From a virus, in IMG/VR virus record IMGVR_UViG_3300003886_000062, positions 1-20,780 of that record: 20,780 nt of DNA; one strand, written 5' to 3'. The notes below the pieces were generated by a model. That model did no database searches and was not told the origin of the DNA. It saw nothing but the letters and a program-made list of their open reading frames with translations. The translations under genes and the position numbers were made by a program. Below, one piece after another: positions 1 to 6,500 of the stretch. Position 1 is the stretch's first letter. Every line of letters begins with the position of its first letter.

Positions 1-573
1 GGCGTAGACGTTGCGGTGTCGAATCCTGTGGCCATGAGCAGCCTGACAACTGCGGCAGCCGGACTCGGTGTTGTGTTCACCTTCCCCGGAGCGGTGTCCC
101 TGATCGCCGGACAGCAGTATTTTCTGGTTTTAGATCCGGACCCGTACTTTTCCCCCGCCTTTCCGGTTTCGGTGACATCTTTCATAGCGGCGCATCACTA
201 CAACGCCTTCCTGACGGACGGTCAGCTATACCATTACGGTGGGGGGCTCGGCTTCGATTGGCAGAACTACCCCGGTGCGACGGACTTAAACTTTGCAGTC
301 GTGTTTGCGGCAGATGACATTATACCGGGCGGTATTTCTTGGCCCATTGGGAACGTCGTTGTTGGTGTATTGGAAACGTCACCTGACCTCACTGCCTTGG
401 TCCAGGCACAAATTGACATGCCGAACTACACGGCGGACTCAGGCATCATCCTGACTTTGTCGAGGTCAACCTCCGTTGCAAACACGCGCATACTGAGTTC
501 CAACTACCATGCAACCTTTCCGGGTCCGGTGCTGCGTGTAGAATATAGACCACGACGATTAGGTGTCTGCTGA
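1..573 (+). CDS. Virion beta-sandwich protein, C-terminal part (5' end outside window)
   Basis: The reading frame is open from the first base of the window (GGC GTA GAC GTT GCG GTG...), so the GTG at 16 is probably internal and the gene starts upstream. The visible ~190 residues are rich in aromatic and beta-forming residues. They contain a pattern of the type VxFTFPxAVxLxAGQQYFLVL, followed by HHYNAF, GGGLGFDW and FAVVF, which resembles the jelly-roll/choice-of-anchor-like modules of phage structural proteins. There is no Cys until the last residue and no membrane segment. Its TGA overlaps the next ATG (TGATG at 571-575), so it belongs to the late structural operon. It lies upstream of the head-tail connector genes, where phages often place decoration or head-fibre genes. 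I infer a virion role from fold type and context only; the exact family is not recognised. Confidence 0.7.
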   Translation, partial: GVDVAVSNPVAMSSLTTAAAGLGVVFTFPGAVSLIAGQQYFLVLDPDPYFSPAFPVSVTSFIAAHHYNAFLTDGQLYHYGGGLGFDWQNYPGATDLNFAVVFAADDIIPGGISWPIGNVVVGVLETSPDLTALVQAQIDMPNYTADSGIILTLSRSTSVANTRILSSNYHATFPGPVLRVEYRPRRLGVC

Positions 574-1601
574 TGACCGATATACGAGCTCATTTCACCA
601 ATAATTCAGTGCCGCTGGTTACGCCTGCCGTCGCACCGACAATAACGATTCGTAGAAACGACACGCAGGCGATCGTCGTGGCTGCAAGCAACATGACGGA
701 GATCGGAGATGGCAACTTTATCTTTGCGTTTGCTCCTCTTGCATCTCTCGAATACAGCATACGCGCAGACGGTGATCCAACTGCCGTCAACCAGGTAACG
801 CCTGCAGAGCGGTATCAATTCGGATCACTGAGCGGCGTCGCGGAAGCACAACTCGCGCTTATCGCAAATCTGGATGCGACAATTTCTTCACGCGCTACAC
901 AGGCATCTGTAGACGCGATTCAAAACAACACCCGGTTTGTGGCCATCGTTCCGCCGATCCTAAAGCTGCCGACCGCCGGCACGAAGGATTATCGATTCTT
1001 CGGTCGTTTGTTTGACACGGCCGGCAGTCCGGAGGATCCAGACGCCAACACGATGAGCCTGAGAATTGAAACGGTCGCTGGCGCTATCCTAGTTGCGACG
1101 GTGGCAATGACTCGTACGGGCATAGGCCTATATCAGTTCGATTACACGGTCAATTTCAACGACACTGAGCAGCCACTAAACGTCTTCTTTGAATACGCCG
1201 AAAATGCTGCCGCCTTCCAGCATGTTCGTGTTACTGAGGTCAGCGAGTTCGAGTCGCGGCTCGACATTATCCAGAATGCGGTGGTAACAGATATCCCAGC
1301 GCAAATAAGCGCACTGAACGACTTATCAGTTGGCGATATCCTTACCGCAATACTCGGATCCGGAAACACTGTCGATGCAGAGCTGTCGGCAATGCTATTG
1401 ATGCGAGATTTCCTCGAAGGTGGCCGTGAGATAGACTTCGTGGGTAACGACGCGCTTGGGTGGCAGCGAATTGAGCGGGACGTTGGTGGCACACTTCTGC
1501 GTCGTTACAACCTGTTCGATGAGGCCGGCGCGCGCATCAACGAGACTGTCGCATCGTTCATTGCCAGGCAGGGCATGATCAGCGCGGAGGTCGCAATCTA
1601 A
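573..1601 (+). CDS. Structural protein with two tandem Ig/BppU-like modules
   Basis: A 342-residue protein without signal peptide or membrane span. Residues ~5-85 form a beta-rich module containing IGDGNFIFAF. Residues ~123-225 form a second module of the same plan, containing RTGIGLYQFDYTV and ending in VFFEYAEN. The order in both (polar strand, Gly-turn, aromatic strand) resembles BppU-N/Ig-like domains of phage baseplate and fibre proteins. The modules are joined by a helical linker (~88-118, with SRATQASVDAIQ), a segment type common in oligomeric phage fibres. A second helix-prone stretch (~226-285) precedes a C-terminal part with GWQRIERD and LLRRYNLFDE. The start ATG overlaps the previous stop (TGATG) and the stop overlaps the next start (TAATG), so it is translationally coupled. 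A head decoration or fibre subunit is inferred; the gene is clearly real. Confidence 0.82.
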   Translation: MTDIRAHFTNNSVPLVTPAVAPTITIRRNDTQAIVVAASNMTEIGDGNFIFAFAPLASLEYSIRADGDPTAVNQVTPAERYQFGSLSGVAEAQLALIANLDATISSRATQASVDAIQNNTRFVAIVPPILKLPTAGTKDYRFFGRLFDTAGSPEDPDANTMSLRIETVAGAILVATVAMTRTGIGLYQFDYTVNFNDTEQPLNVFFEYAENAAAFQHVRVTEVSEFESRLDIIQNAVVTDIPAQISALNDLSVGDILTAILGSGNTVDAELSAMLLMRDFLEGGREIDFVGNDALGWQRIERDVGGTLLRRYNLFDEAGARINETVASFIARQGMISAEVAI

Positions 1602-1903
1602 TGCTCGGCCCGATCCCAAATAGCCTCGGCGCCGGCGCTTATAACGGCAGCTTCATTCCGCATGGACTGGTGACATTCTCGCCGAGGGGCGTAGTGCTGA
1701 TTGTCGTTGTGTTTCAGGAGGTATGCCTCGACGCGTTCTTACATCCGAGCGTGCAGGCGGACGCACGACTGGATCCGGTAGCCGCCGTGATCAGCACTTT
1801 GCATACGCTTTTTGCTACTAACGCCGTGGTGCACGATACTGTCGACGTTAATTCCAACCTGCACGATACGATCGCGCTTGCCGCTCAAATTGAGGACTGC
1901 TGA
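1601..1903 (+). CDS. Small hypothetical structural-operon protein
   Basis: A 100-residue protein I do not recognise. It begins with a Gly/Ala/Asn turn-rich stretch and has a hydrophobic patch at ~30-42 (VVLIVVVF) that is too short and beta-like to be a confident membrane helix. It ends with a polar segment holding two similar HDT motifs, VVHDTVDV and LHDTIALAA. Both ends overlap neighbours in the TAATG and TGATG forms, so it is co-translated with the two Ig-module genes on either side. That position suggests a small accessory of the same virion appendage, but nothing in the sequence proves it. Confidence 0.7.
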   Translation: MLGPIPNSLGAGAYNGSFIPHGLVTFSPRGVVLIVVVFQEVCLDAFLHPSVQADARLDPVAAVISTLHTLFATNAVVHDTVDVNSNLHDTIALAAQIEDC

Positions 1904-2274
1904 TGCCCAACCAGGTAACGATCGGCCAATCACCCGTCTATAAGCAGGGCGATGCGCTGCTTATCCAGTACACATTCAGAGATTCCGCCGGCGCTGTTCT
2001 GGATTTGACGACGCTGCCGCTGTCTCAGATCACATGGGTGTTGGCTAGCAAAGAGGGTGGCACACCGCAGCTTACGAAAACCTTGACCGGGAATCCTACC
2101 GAGGTCGTGCTGACCAACGGCACGGGATCGGACGGTCGGGTCGACGTCACGCTGACGAATGCGGAGATGGCTGATTTCAAGGGAACCAGGTATCACGAAA
2201 TTCAAGCAGAACCCGGGCCGCTTACGGGTGCATACGGCGACTTCATCATCACCGCGGCGTCGGCGCCACCATAG
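1903..2274 (+). CDS. Single Ig/BppU-N-like domain structural protein
   Basis: A 123-residue protein made essentially of one beta-sandwich. It begins with VYKQGDALLIQYTFRD, continues with ITWVLASKEGG and a variable loop, and closes with VDVTLTNAEM, GTRYHEIQA and GAYGDFIITA. This is the typical order of BppU-N-like domains (a 'usefully linear' strand, then 'W/L xxx', a Gly-rich turn, then a Y-H/E strand). These domains occur in phage baseplate, fibre and decoration proteins. Its start overlaps the previous stop (TGATG at 1901-1905). It is followed by a 9-nt gap that carries the AGGAG ribosome site of the connector gene. A small decoration or fibre-anchoring protein is the likely role; head versus tail location cannot be told from sequence. 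Confidence 0.78.
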   Translation: MPNQVTIGQSPVYKQGDALLIQYTFRDSAGAVLDLTTLPLSQITWVLASKEGGTPQLTKTLTGNPTEVVLTNGTGSDGRVDVTLTNAEMADFKGTRYHEIQAEPGPLTGAYGDFIITAASAPP

Positions 2275-2283
2275 GAGTACGGA

Positions 2284-2814
2284 ATGGCTTTCTTAGTACA
2301 GGTGGATAACGGCACGACGGTAGACGCGAATGCGTACATCACAACTGCCTTCGCCGATGCGTACCACGTCGATCGAGGTGATGAGGATTGGGCGGGCGCG
2401 AGCACCGCCGAGAAGCAATCGGCGATTATTCTGGCGACCGACTATTTGGACTTTCGCTACACGTATATCGGCGAGCGTCATACCCAGGACCAGACAACCG
2501 AGTGGCCGCGGGCAAACATCATTGACGAGGCGCGCAGGATCCGCGATACGGAGATCGTGCCAAAGATCAAGGAGGCCACGGCCATCCTCGCGCTGAAAGT
2601 TATCCAGGGGACGGCATTGTTCCCTGACGAGGACTTCGACAGTACCGGGGTCGTTACCGAGAGGAGCGAGAAGGTCGACGTCCTCGCCGAATCCGTTAAA
2701 TATGCGAACAGTGGCGGCAGCAACTTTGGCCGCACGCCGTCGTTCCCGAAGATCGACCGCATGCTCCGTGAATTCATCACCGAGAATCAGGGACGGGTGT
2801 TTCGGAGCAGCTAA
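2284..2814 (+). CDS. Head-tail connector/adaptor protein (DnaT-like PF20557 type)
   Basis: A 176-residue mostly helical protein. It starts with a VDNGTTVDANAYIT segment, followed by FADAYH, then a helix with STAEKQSAIILATDYLD, then a DQTTEWPRAN motif and a long helix ending in ILALKVIQG. The C-terminal part (SEKVDVLAESVKYAN... PSFPKIDRMLREF) fits the same family. The layout matches 'putative DnaT-like' proteins that sit after the capsid genes of siphoviruses and act as connector adaptors, forming a ring between the portal and the head-closure protein. Despite the family name I see no evidence for replication. AGGAG lies at 2273-2277, six bases before the ATG, which fixes the start. The stop overlaps the next ATG (TAATG). 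Confidence 0.82.
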   Translation: MAFLVQVDNGTTVDANAYITTAFADAYHVDRGDEDWAGASTAEKQSAIILATDYLDFRYTYIGERHTQDQTTEWPRANIIDEARRIRDTEIVPKIKEATAILALKVIQGTALFPDEDFDSTGVVTERSEKVDVLAESVKYANSGGSNFGRTPSFPKIDRMLREFITENQGRVFRSS

Positions 2815-3209
2815 TGGCCGGTCGCACTTTCACATCGCAGCGCGCCCTGGCGCAACGACTCATTCAGAAATCTGGGAGGTTTGTCAATGTCATCCGAGAA
2901 AATGAAACACCGGCCCAAGCGTCGCGGCCGTGGGAAGGGCCCGGCCAAACGGCGCAAGCGACTGTCCTAGCGGCAAACGTTGATGCCGTGTTTACCGAGT
3001 ACACGCCTGCGCAGGCCGCATTGCTCAATGTCCAGCGCGGTGATCGCAGATGCCTGATAGCGGCTGACGATCTGCCAACAGGATTTGTTCTCGACACGAC
3101 GATGAAAATAGTCGATTCACGCGACGGCAATTCCCTCGATATCATTGCTCTCGAGGTAGTACAGCCTGGTGAGCCGGTTATTCTGTACAAAGCTCAGGTG
3201 CGGGCATGA
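2814..3209 (+). CDS. Head-closure/stopper-like neck protein
   Basis: A 131-residue protein with an N-terminal helix (residues ~7-20, QRALAQRLIQKSGR) followed by small beta strands. The central part contains RPWEGPGQT and an AVFTEYTP segment. Later come GDRRCLIAADDLPTGFVLDT and a C-terminal pair of strands with IIALEVVQPGEPVILYKAQV. This SPP1 gp16/lambda FII-like small beta-barrel layout, with a VxRGDRxxLIAADxL-type motif, is typical of the short protein encoded between the connector and the HK97 gp10-like gene. It would seal the filled head and provide the docking face for the tail. It overlaps both neighbours (TAATG at 2812-2816; ATGA at 3206-3209). Assignment rests mostly on gene order and on fold impression. 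Confidence 0.76.
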   Translation: MAGRTFTSQRALAQRLIQKSGRFVNVIRENETPAQASRPWEGPGQTAQATVLAANVDAVFTEYTPAQAALLNVQRGDRRCLIAADDLPTGFVLDTTMKIVDSRDGNSLDIIALEVVQPGEPVILYKAQVRA

Positions 3210-3658
3210 TCGAATTCGATGCAGATGAAATAGCGCGATCGCTGGACGTGTCCTACACCCAGGTCATTCGCGAGACGGCGCTGTTATTCCTGCAGTCGGT
3301 CACTATTGCCACACCCGTGGGCAACCCGAGTCGCTGGGCTCCTCAGTCGTTACCTCCACCGCCCGGGTATGTCGGAGGCCGCGCCCGTGGCAATTGGCAG
3401 GTATCGATTGGGGGCCCGGAGACATCAGAGTTGGACGTTATCGACAAGTCCGGTGGTCCGACAATCGCCAGGGGCAACACCCGCATCAAGGCCTACCGCA
3501 AGGGCAGCCGGTTTACGTCAATTTTCATTCAGAACAATGTGCCGTACATCAATCGCTTAAATAACGGACATTCGAAGGCGATGGCGGCAGGTTTTGTCGA
3601 GCGAGCAGCGGCTGTAGCGGCGCGCGGCGCCCGCTTAAGCGGAAGGTCGGAGCTCTAA
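3206..3658 (+). CDS. Neck/tail completion protein, HK97 gp10-like
   Basis: A 150-residue protein with an N-terminal helix (~10-30, VIRETALLFLQSVTI). A Pro-rich segment with TPVGNPSRW and LPPPPGYVGGRARGNWQVSIG follows. The middle carries KAYRKGSRFTSIFIQN, then VPYINRLNNGHSKAMAAGFVERA and a helical tail. The combination TPVGxP...G..R.NW and PYxxRLNxGHSxQApxGfVe is the hallmark of the HK97 gp10 family. These proteins bridge the head-closure complex and the tail terminator, or help complete the tail. The start codon is embedded in the previous stop (ATGA at 3206-3209), and the stop gives TAATG with the next gene. Family call is strong; exact mechanical role is inferred from relatives. Confidence 0.86.
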   Translation: MIEFDADEIARSLDVSYTQVIRETALLFLQSVTIATPVGNPSRWAPQSLPPPPGYVGGRARGNWQVSIGGPETSELDVIDKSGGPTIARGNTRIKAYRKGSRFTSIFIQNNVPYINRLNNGHSKAMAAGFVERAAAVAARGARLSGRSEL

Positions 3659-4065
3659 TGACCACGCTGCAGGAGGCCCGCGCCGAGACCAACTCGCTCT
3701 TCCTCACAGCGTGGGGAGGTGTAGGCTCTGAAATTACCCGCATTTTCTGGGACAATATCCCGGGAGACGGAGAAGAACCCGATGAATACGTTATTGCACA
3801 ATTCCAGTCGAGCGGCGGCGAGATACAGGCGCTTGGCCCAACTGAGTTCGTGCAGCGCGGCATTTTCATTGCTCAGATATTTACTCAATCTGACAAGGGA
3901 TCGTTGCGGAACGATACATTGGCCCAAACAGCGATCAACGCGTTTCAGTCCGCGCCTCCCGGATCTGTTCGCTACCTCAACCCGTCGATTATCCATGTGG
4001 GTAACGATGGCAAGTTTTTCCAGACCAATATCAGCATCGAGTTTGAATACAGGCATTTTGTCTAG
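3658..4065 (+). CDS. Tail terminator protein (DUF4128-like)
   Basis: A 135-residue alpha/beta protein. The N-terminal helix is followed by a tryptophan-bearing strand (ITRIFWDN), then EYVIAQFQSSGGEIQALG, VQRGIFIAQIFT, a helix with RNDTLAQTAINAFQS, and a closing strand pair with KFFQTNISIEFEYRH. This is the order seen in lambda gpU/DUF4128 tail terminators, which form the hexameric ring that stops tail tube growth and joins the tail to the neck. Its place directly before the tail tube gene agrees. It starts at TAATG (3656-3660). Its stop codon TAG lies inside the AGGAGGT ribosome site of the tail tube gene, so the two are tightly coupled. Confidence 0.82.
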   Translation: MTTLQEARAETNSLFLTAWGGVGSEITRIFWDNIPGDGEEPDEYVIAQFQSSGGEIQALGPTEFVQRGIFIAQIFTQSDKGSLRNDTLAQTAINAFQSAPPGSVRYLNPSIIHVGNDGKFFQTNISIEFEYRHFV

Positions 4066-4080
4066 GAGGTTATTCCCATT
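4064..4080 (+). promoter_or_regulatory. Shine-Dalgarno site with ATT start codon for the tail tube gene
   Basis: A perfect AGGAGGT occupies 4064-4070 and overlaps the stop codon of the terminator gene. Seven bases later is ATT (4078-4080), which opens a frame encoding ISDSNRTQVA and continues without stop into the tail tube. No ATG, GTG or TTG occurs in that frame between the TAG at 4063-4065 and the ATG at 4297. The ideal spacing and the family-typical residues after it make ATT the likely initiator. Confidence 0.82.
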
Positions 4081-5664
4081 AGCGACTCAAACAGAACACA
4101 GGTAGCAATCCTGCGGTCCAGCGCGCGCAACATTCCGCTCGTAGCGCCACAGGCATTCGACCTGCTACGTTTTACCGGCACGCCGAATCTGGCGTTTGAG
4201 CCCAACACGATCGTTTCGAACGAGATCCGGCCTGATCGTCAAATAGGCGACCTGATTCTTGTCGGCGCGGAGGCCGGCGGAGATATCGGCTTCGAGATGT
4301 CGTTTCGCGCGTTTGACCTGTTGTTCGAGTCGGCGCTTTTCACGACGTTTGCCGCCAATCCTCTAACCCCGGTTCGCGCCGGCGCCGTGCAGGTCACCGA
4401 CATTAACCCTGGCGTCATCGAGGTCGACTCGACAACCGAGTTTGTGATCGGCCATACCGTTAGGCTATCGGGTATAGACGCGCTTAACGGCGACGCTCTT
4501 CGCGACGGTGTCTATGAGATTTCGGCTATCCCAAATGCCACGGATCTGACGGTTATCCAGCACAATGGACCAGCCGCTCTAATCGACCTGGTGGGCGGCG
4601 TGTTTACCAATGCCGAGGTCAAGGTAGCGGGAATAATTGCCCAGGCAGATGGCGAGATCGTCGCGAATGCACCTGTTGGCAGTATTGCCTCGATTACGTT
4701 CGCAGGAGCGGCCCTGACGGCCCTCCAGGAGGCGATGGGCTCAGGACCCGACACACTGAATCCCGGACAGGTCATCAAGCTGGGACACACCCGCACGGAC
4801 GCCCCGGTGGCAACTCAGGCCTTCGTCGGGACTCCTGCCAACAATATCAGCGCACGGATCATAAGCGTGGACACGACAGGCGGTGTTGTCACGTTTATCG
4901 AGCCAACCGGATGGGCGGCGGATGCGGCCGCGACAGAGCAGGTTGCGGTGTACTTTGCCGATTTCATGCCGAACCCTACAACGCCTGATTTGCTGACAGC
5001 TCATCAGTTCGCCATCGAGCGGTCGTTCCTCGATCACGTACCGATAACGCGTGAGCTATTTTTGGGCATGGCGATCAATACGCTATCGCTCAATCTGCAG
5101 CCACAGGCGATCGCGACGGCCTCTGCCACGTTCTTCGGCTTTAATAGCCAGGTGCGTGACGAGACGCAGATCACTGAGCTCTATGCAGGCGGTGTACCGA
5201 CTCGAGCAGCTGCTCCGCAAAACGACGTCTATAACACGTCGAACAACATCGGGTATCTGAACTTAGACGGTCAGAACATCTGTAACGACTCGATCAATTT
5301 GATCACTGAGCTTACGATCGAGATAAACAACAATCTGCGACGTCGAAATGCGGTCTGTGTGTTTGGCGCAGCATCTATCGGATCCGGCGAGTTGAGCGTA
5401 TCCGGAACGATGAACCGATATTTCGACAACAAGGACGACCTCGATCGTGTTCTCAACAACACCGAGTTCAGCTTCGGCACCGGGCTGCGCGATACAACCG
5501 GACGACAGGTCGTGTTCGACATGCCTCGTGCGAAGTACTCCGGCGGCGCACCGGATATCCCTGGCAAGAATCAGGACGTCACGATTCCTCTCACGTATCA
5601 GTCAATTTTAGACCCAACGCTGGGCTACACCATCTCGATCCAGCGGTTCACATTTGTAGGATAA
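4078..5664 (+). CDS. Major tail tube protein with inserted domains
   Basis: 528 residues when read from the ATT at 4078. Family members begin M-S/A-D-S-N-R-T/V-Q, and here the codons after ATT give SDSNRTQ. Residues ~48-72 carry SNEIRPDRQIGDLILVGAEA and GGDIGFEMS, the strongest signature of the phage tail tube family. The conserved core resumes at ~311 (FAIERSFLDH) and ends with TIPLTYQSILD and a terminal strand. Between them (~100-295) lie two beta modules, with IGHTVRLSGI and with PGQVIKLGHT, which make the protein clearly longer than the common ~300-residue form. Hundreds of copies stack as hexamers to build the tube. The ATG at 4297 would delete the whole signature and is rejected as start. 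The ATT codon may hold initiation below that of an AUG despite the perfect ribosome site. Confidence 0.88.
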   Translation: MSDSNRTQVAILRSSARNIPLVAPQAFDLLRFTGTPNLAFEPNTIVSNEIRPDRQIGDLILVGAEAGGDIGFEMSFRAFDLLFESALFTTFAANPLTPVRAGAVQVTDINPGVIEVDSTTEFVIGHTVRLSGIDALNGDALRDGVYEISAIPNATDLTVIQHNGPAALIDLVGGVFTNAEVKVAGIIAQADGEIVANAPVGSIASITFAGAALTALQEAMGSGPDTLNPGQVIKLGHTRTDAPVATQAFVGTPANNISARIISVDTTGGVVTFIEPTGWAADAAATEQVAVYFADFMPNPTTPDLLTAHQFAIERSFLDHVPITRELFLGMAINTLSLNLQPQAIATASATFFGFNSQVRDETQITELYAGGVPTRAAAPQNDVYNTSNNIGYLNLDGQNICNDSINLITELTIEINNNLRRRNAVCVFGAASIGSGELSVSGTMNRYFDNKDDLDRVLNNTEFSFGTGLRDTTGRQVVFDMPRAKYSGGAPDIPGKNQDVTIPLTYQSILDPTLGYTISIQRFTFVG

Positions 5665-5691
5665 TTTTCTAACGATAGGAGAAAAAACAAC

Positions 5692-6096
5692 ATGGCCTCC
5701 CCTTATCAATTATTCGGAACCTCGAAAGAGTCCGAGATCGAAGGCGTCGAGCTCGACTACGGCGACTTCATAATCAAAGCACGGCGTGCAGGCGGTGAGA
5801 ACAAAGAGTTCGGTCGACAGATCAGGAAATACCTGAAGAAGCACAAGAAAGCTGTCGCCCTGGACGCTGAGTTAACCGACCAGCAGCGTAAGGAGTTGAT
5901 TAAAGTCTATGTCGACACGGTGATTGTTGGCTGGAAGAATGTAGTGGATGCCGATGGCAAGAAAATGTCGTTCAGTAGAACGAGCGCCACGACTTTGCTG
6001 ACCGACCTGCCTGATCTGTTCGCAGACATCAGGGAGTCGGTAACCGACTTTCAGAACTTCCGCGAAGAAGCGATCGCAACGACGGTAAAAACCTAA
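5692..6096 (+). CDS. Tail assembly chaperone, short form (lambda gpG-like)
   Basis: A 134-residue acidic/basic, mainly helical protein. After an N-terminal strand segment (GVELDYGDFIIKARRAGG) come a Lys-rich helix (FGRQIRKYLKKHKKAV), a helical stretch with KELIKVYVDTVIVGWKNV, and a C-terminal helix rich in LPDLFADIRE and FQNFREEA. The layout NKEFxxxxxxxxKP-like, then xxxxYAxxVVxGWKNV, then LxxLPDLFxxI is typical of G-type chaperones encoded before the tape measure. It would bind the tape measure during tail assembly and not be found in the finished virion. A strong ribosome site (AGGAG, 5677-5681) precedes the ATG. Ribosomes that slip near the stop make the longer G-T fusion (see 6090-6500). 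Confidence 0.85.
   Translation: MASPYQLFGTSKESEIEGVELDYGDFIIKARRAGGENKEFGRQIRKYLKKHKKAVALDAELTDQQRKELIKVYVDTVIVGWKNVVDADGKKMSFSRTSATTLLTDLPDLFADIRESVTDFQNFREEAIATTVKT
6085..6096 (+). other. Probable -1 ribosomal frameshift site
   Basis: The short chaperone ends ACG GTA AAA ACC TAA. The run of five A at 6087-6091 lets the Lys tRNA on AAA (6088-6090) slip back one base onto AAA (6087-6089). Reading then resumes as AAC CTA ACG and stays open to 6498. The -1 frame is open both before and well past the stop. The heptamer is not a classic XXXYYYZ, so the exact slip codon is inferred; the direction (-1) follows from the frame arithmetic. Confidence 0.68.
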
Positions 6097-6500
6097 CGAC
6101 CCTCCTGGAATGGCGTCTCGGACCTGGTAAAACGCACGACGACGGTACTACCGAAGCCGAGCGAATCCGGAACGCCATGGAGGAGTCGGGTATTACACCG
6201 CCTGAGCGTCTCTACGAGCCACAGCTTGATCCCGGCGATCTAGTCTTTCAAATGGCTTATGACGACCTCGCTACATGCCGCACAGGTAACATCAATGGTC
6301 TCGGCCAGATACCGTGGACCTCTATCCATCAGTATTCGCTCGAGATGGGATTTTATGACCTTGAGGAACTCAAGGCTATCGTCTGGGGCGTCGACGCGGC
6401 GTTACGTGCCTGGGTCGATACCGAGCGCGCGATCGCGCGGGCAAAGGCCGATGCGAACGCCCAGGCAGTGCATGACAATTCAGCGGAGAGCCCACAGTGA
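6090..6500 (+). CDS. Tail assembly chaperone, frameshift extension (gpT-like part of G-T fusion)
   Basis: This is the downstream half of a G-T fusion that runs 5692-6090 and then 6090-6500 after a -1 shift, giving about 269 residues. The first codons after the shift read NLTTLLEWRLGPG, followed by TEAERIRNAMEESGITPPERL and LDPGDLVFQMAYDDLATCR. The LLxWRxG...G...P...P.L......AFxxLxxxR layout is that of T-type chaperones that contact the tape measure and tail tube subunits. An ATG exists at 6177, but it lies inside the conserved part, has no ribosome site, and would drop the LLEWRLG segment. Translation as a fusion is therefore preferred. The C-terminus is an Ala-rich charged helix. The stop overlaps the GTG start of the tape measure (GTGA at 6497-6500). 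Confidence 0.78.
   Translation, partial: NLTTLLEWRLGPGKTHDDGTTEAERIRNAMEESGITPPERLYEPQLDPGDLVFQMAYDDLATCRTGNINGLGQIPWTSIHQYSLEMGFYDLEELKAIVWGVDAALRAWVDTERAIARAKADANAQAVHDNSAESPQ

Noticed and set aside
4297-4299. ATG at 4297 as start of the tail tube gene
   Set aside because: The frame is open back to the ATT at 4078 with a perfect ribosome site. The skipped 73 residues contain the family's N-terminal signature.
6177-6500. Separate 107-residue gene starting at the ATG 6177
   Set aside because: There is no ribosome site, and the conserved LLEWRLG part lies upstream in the same frame. It is better read as the frameshift extension of the chaperone.
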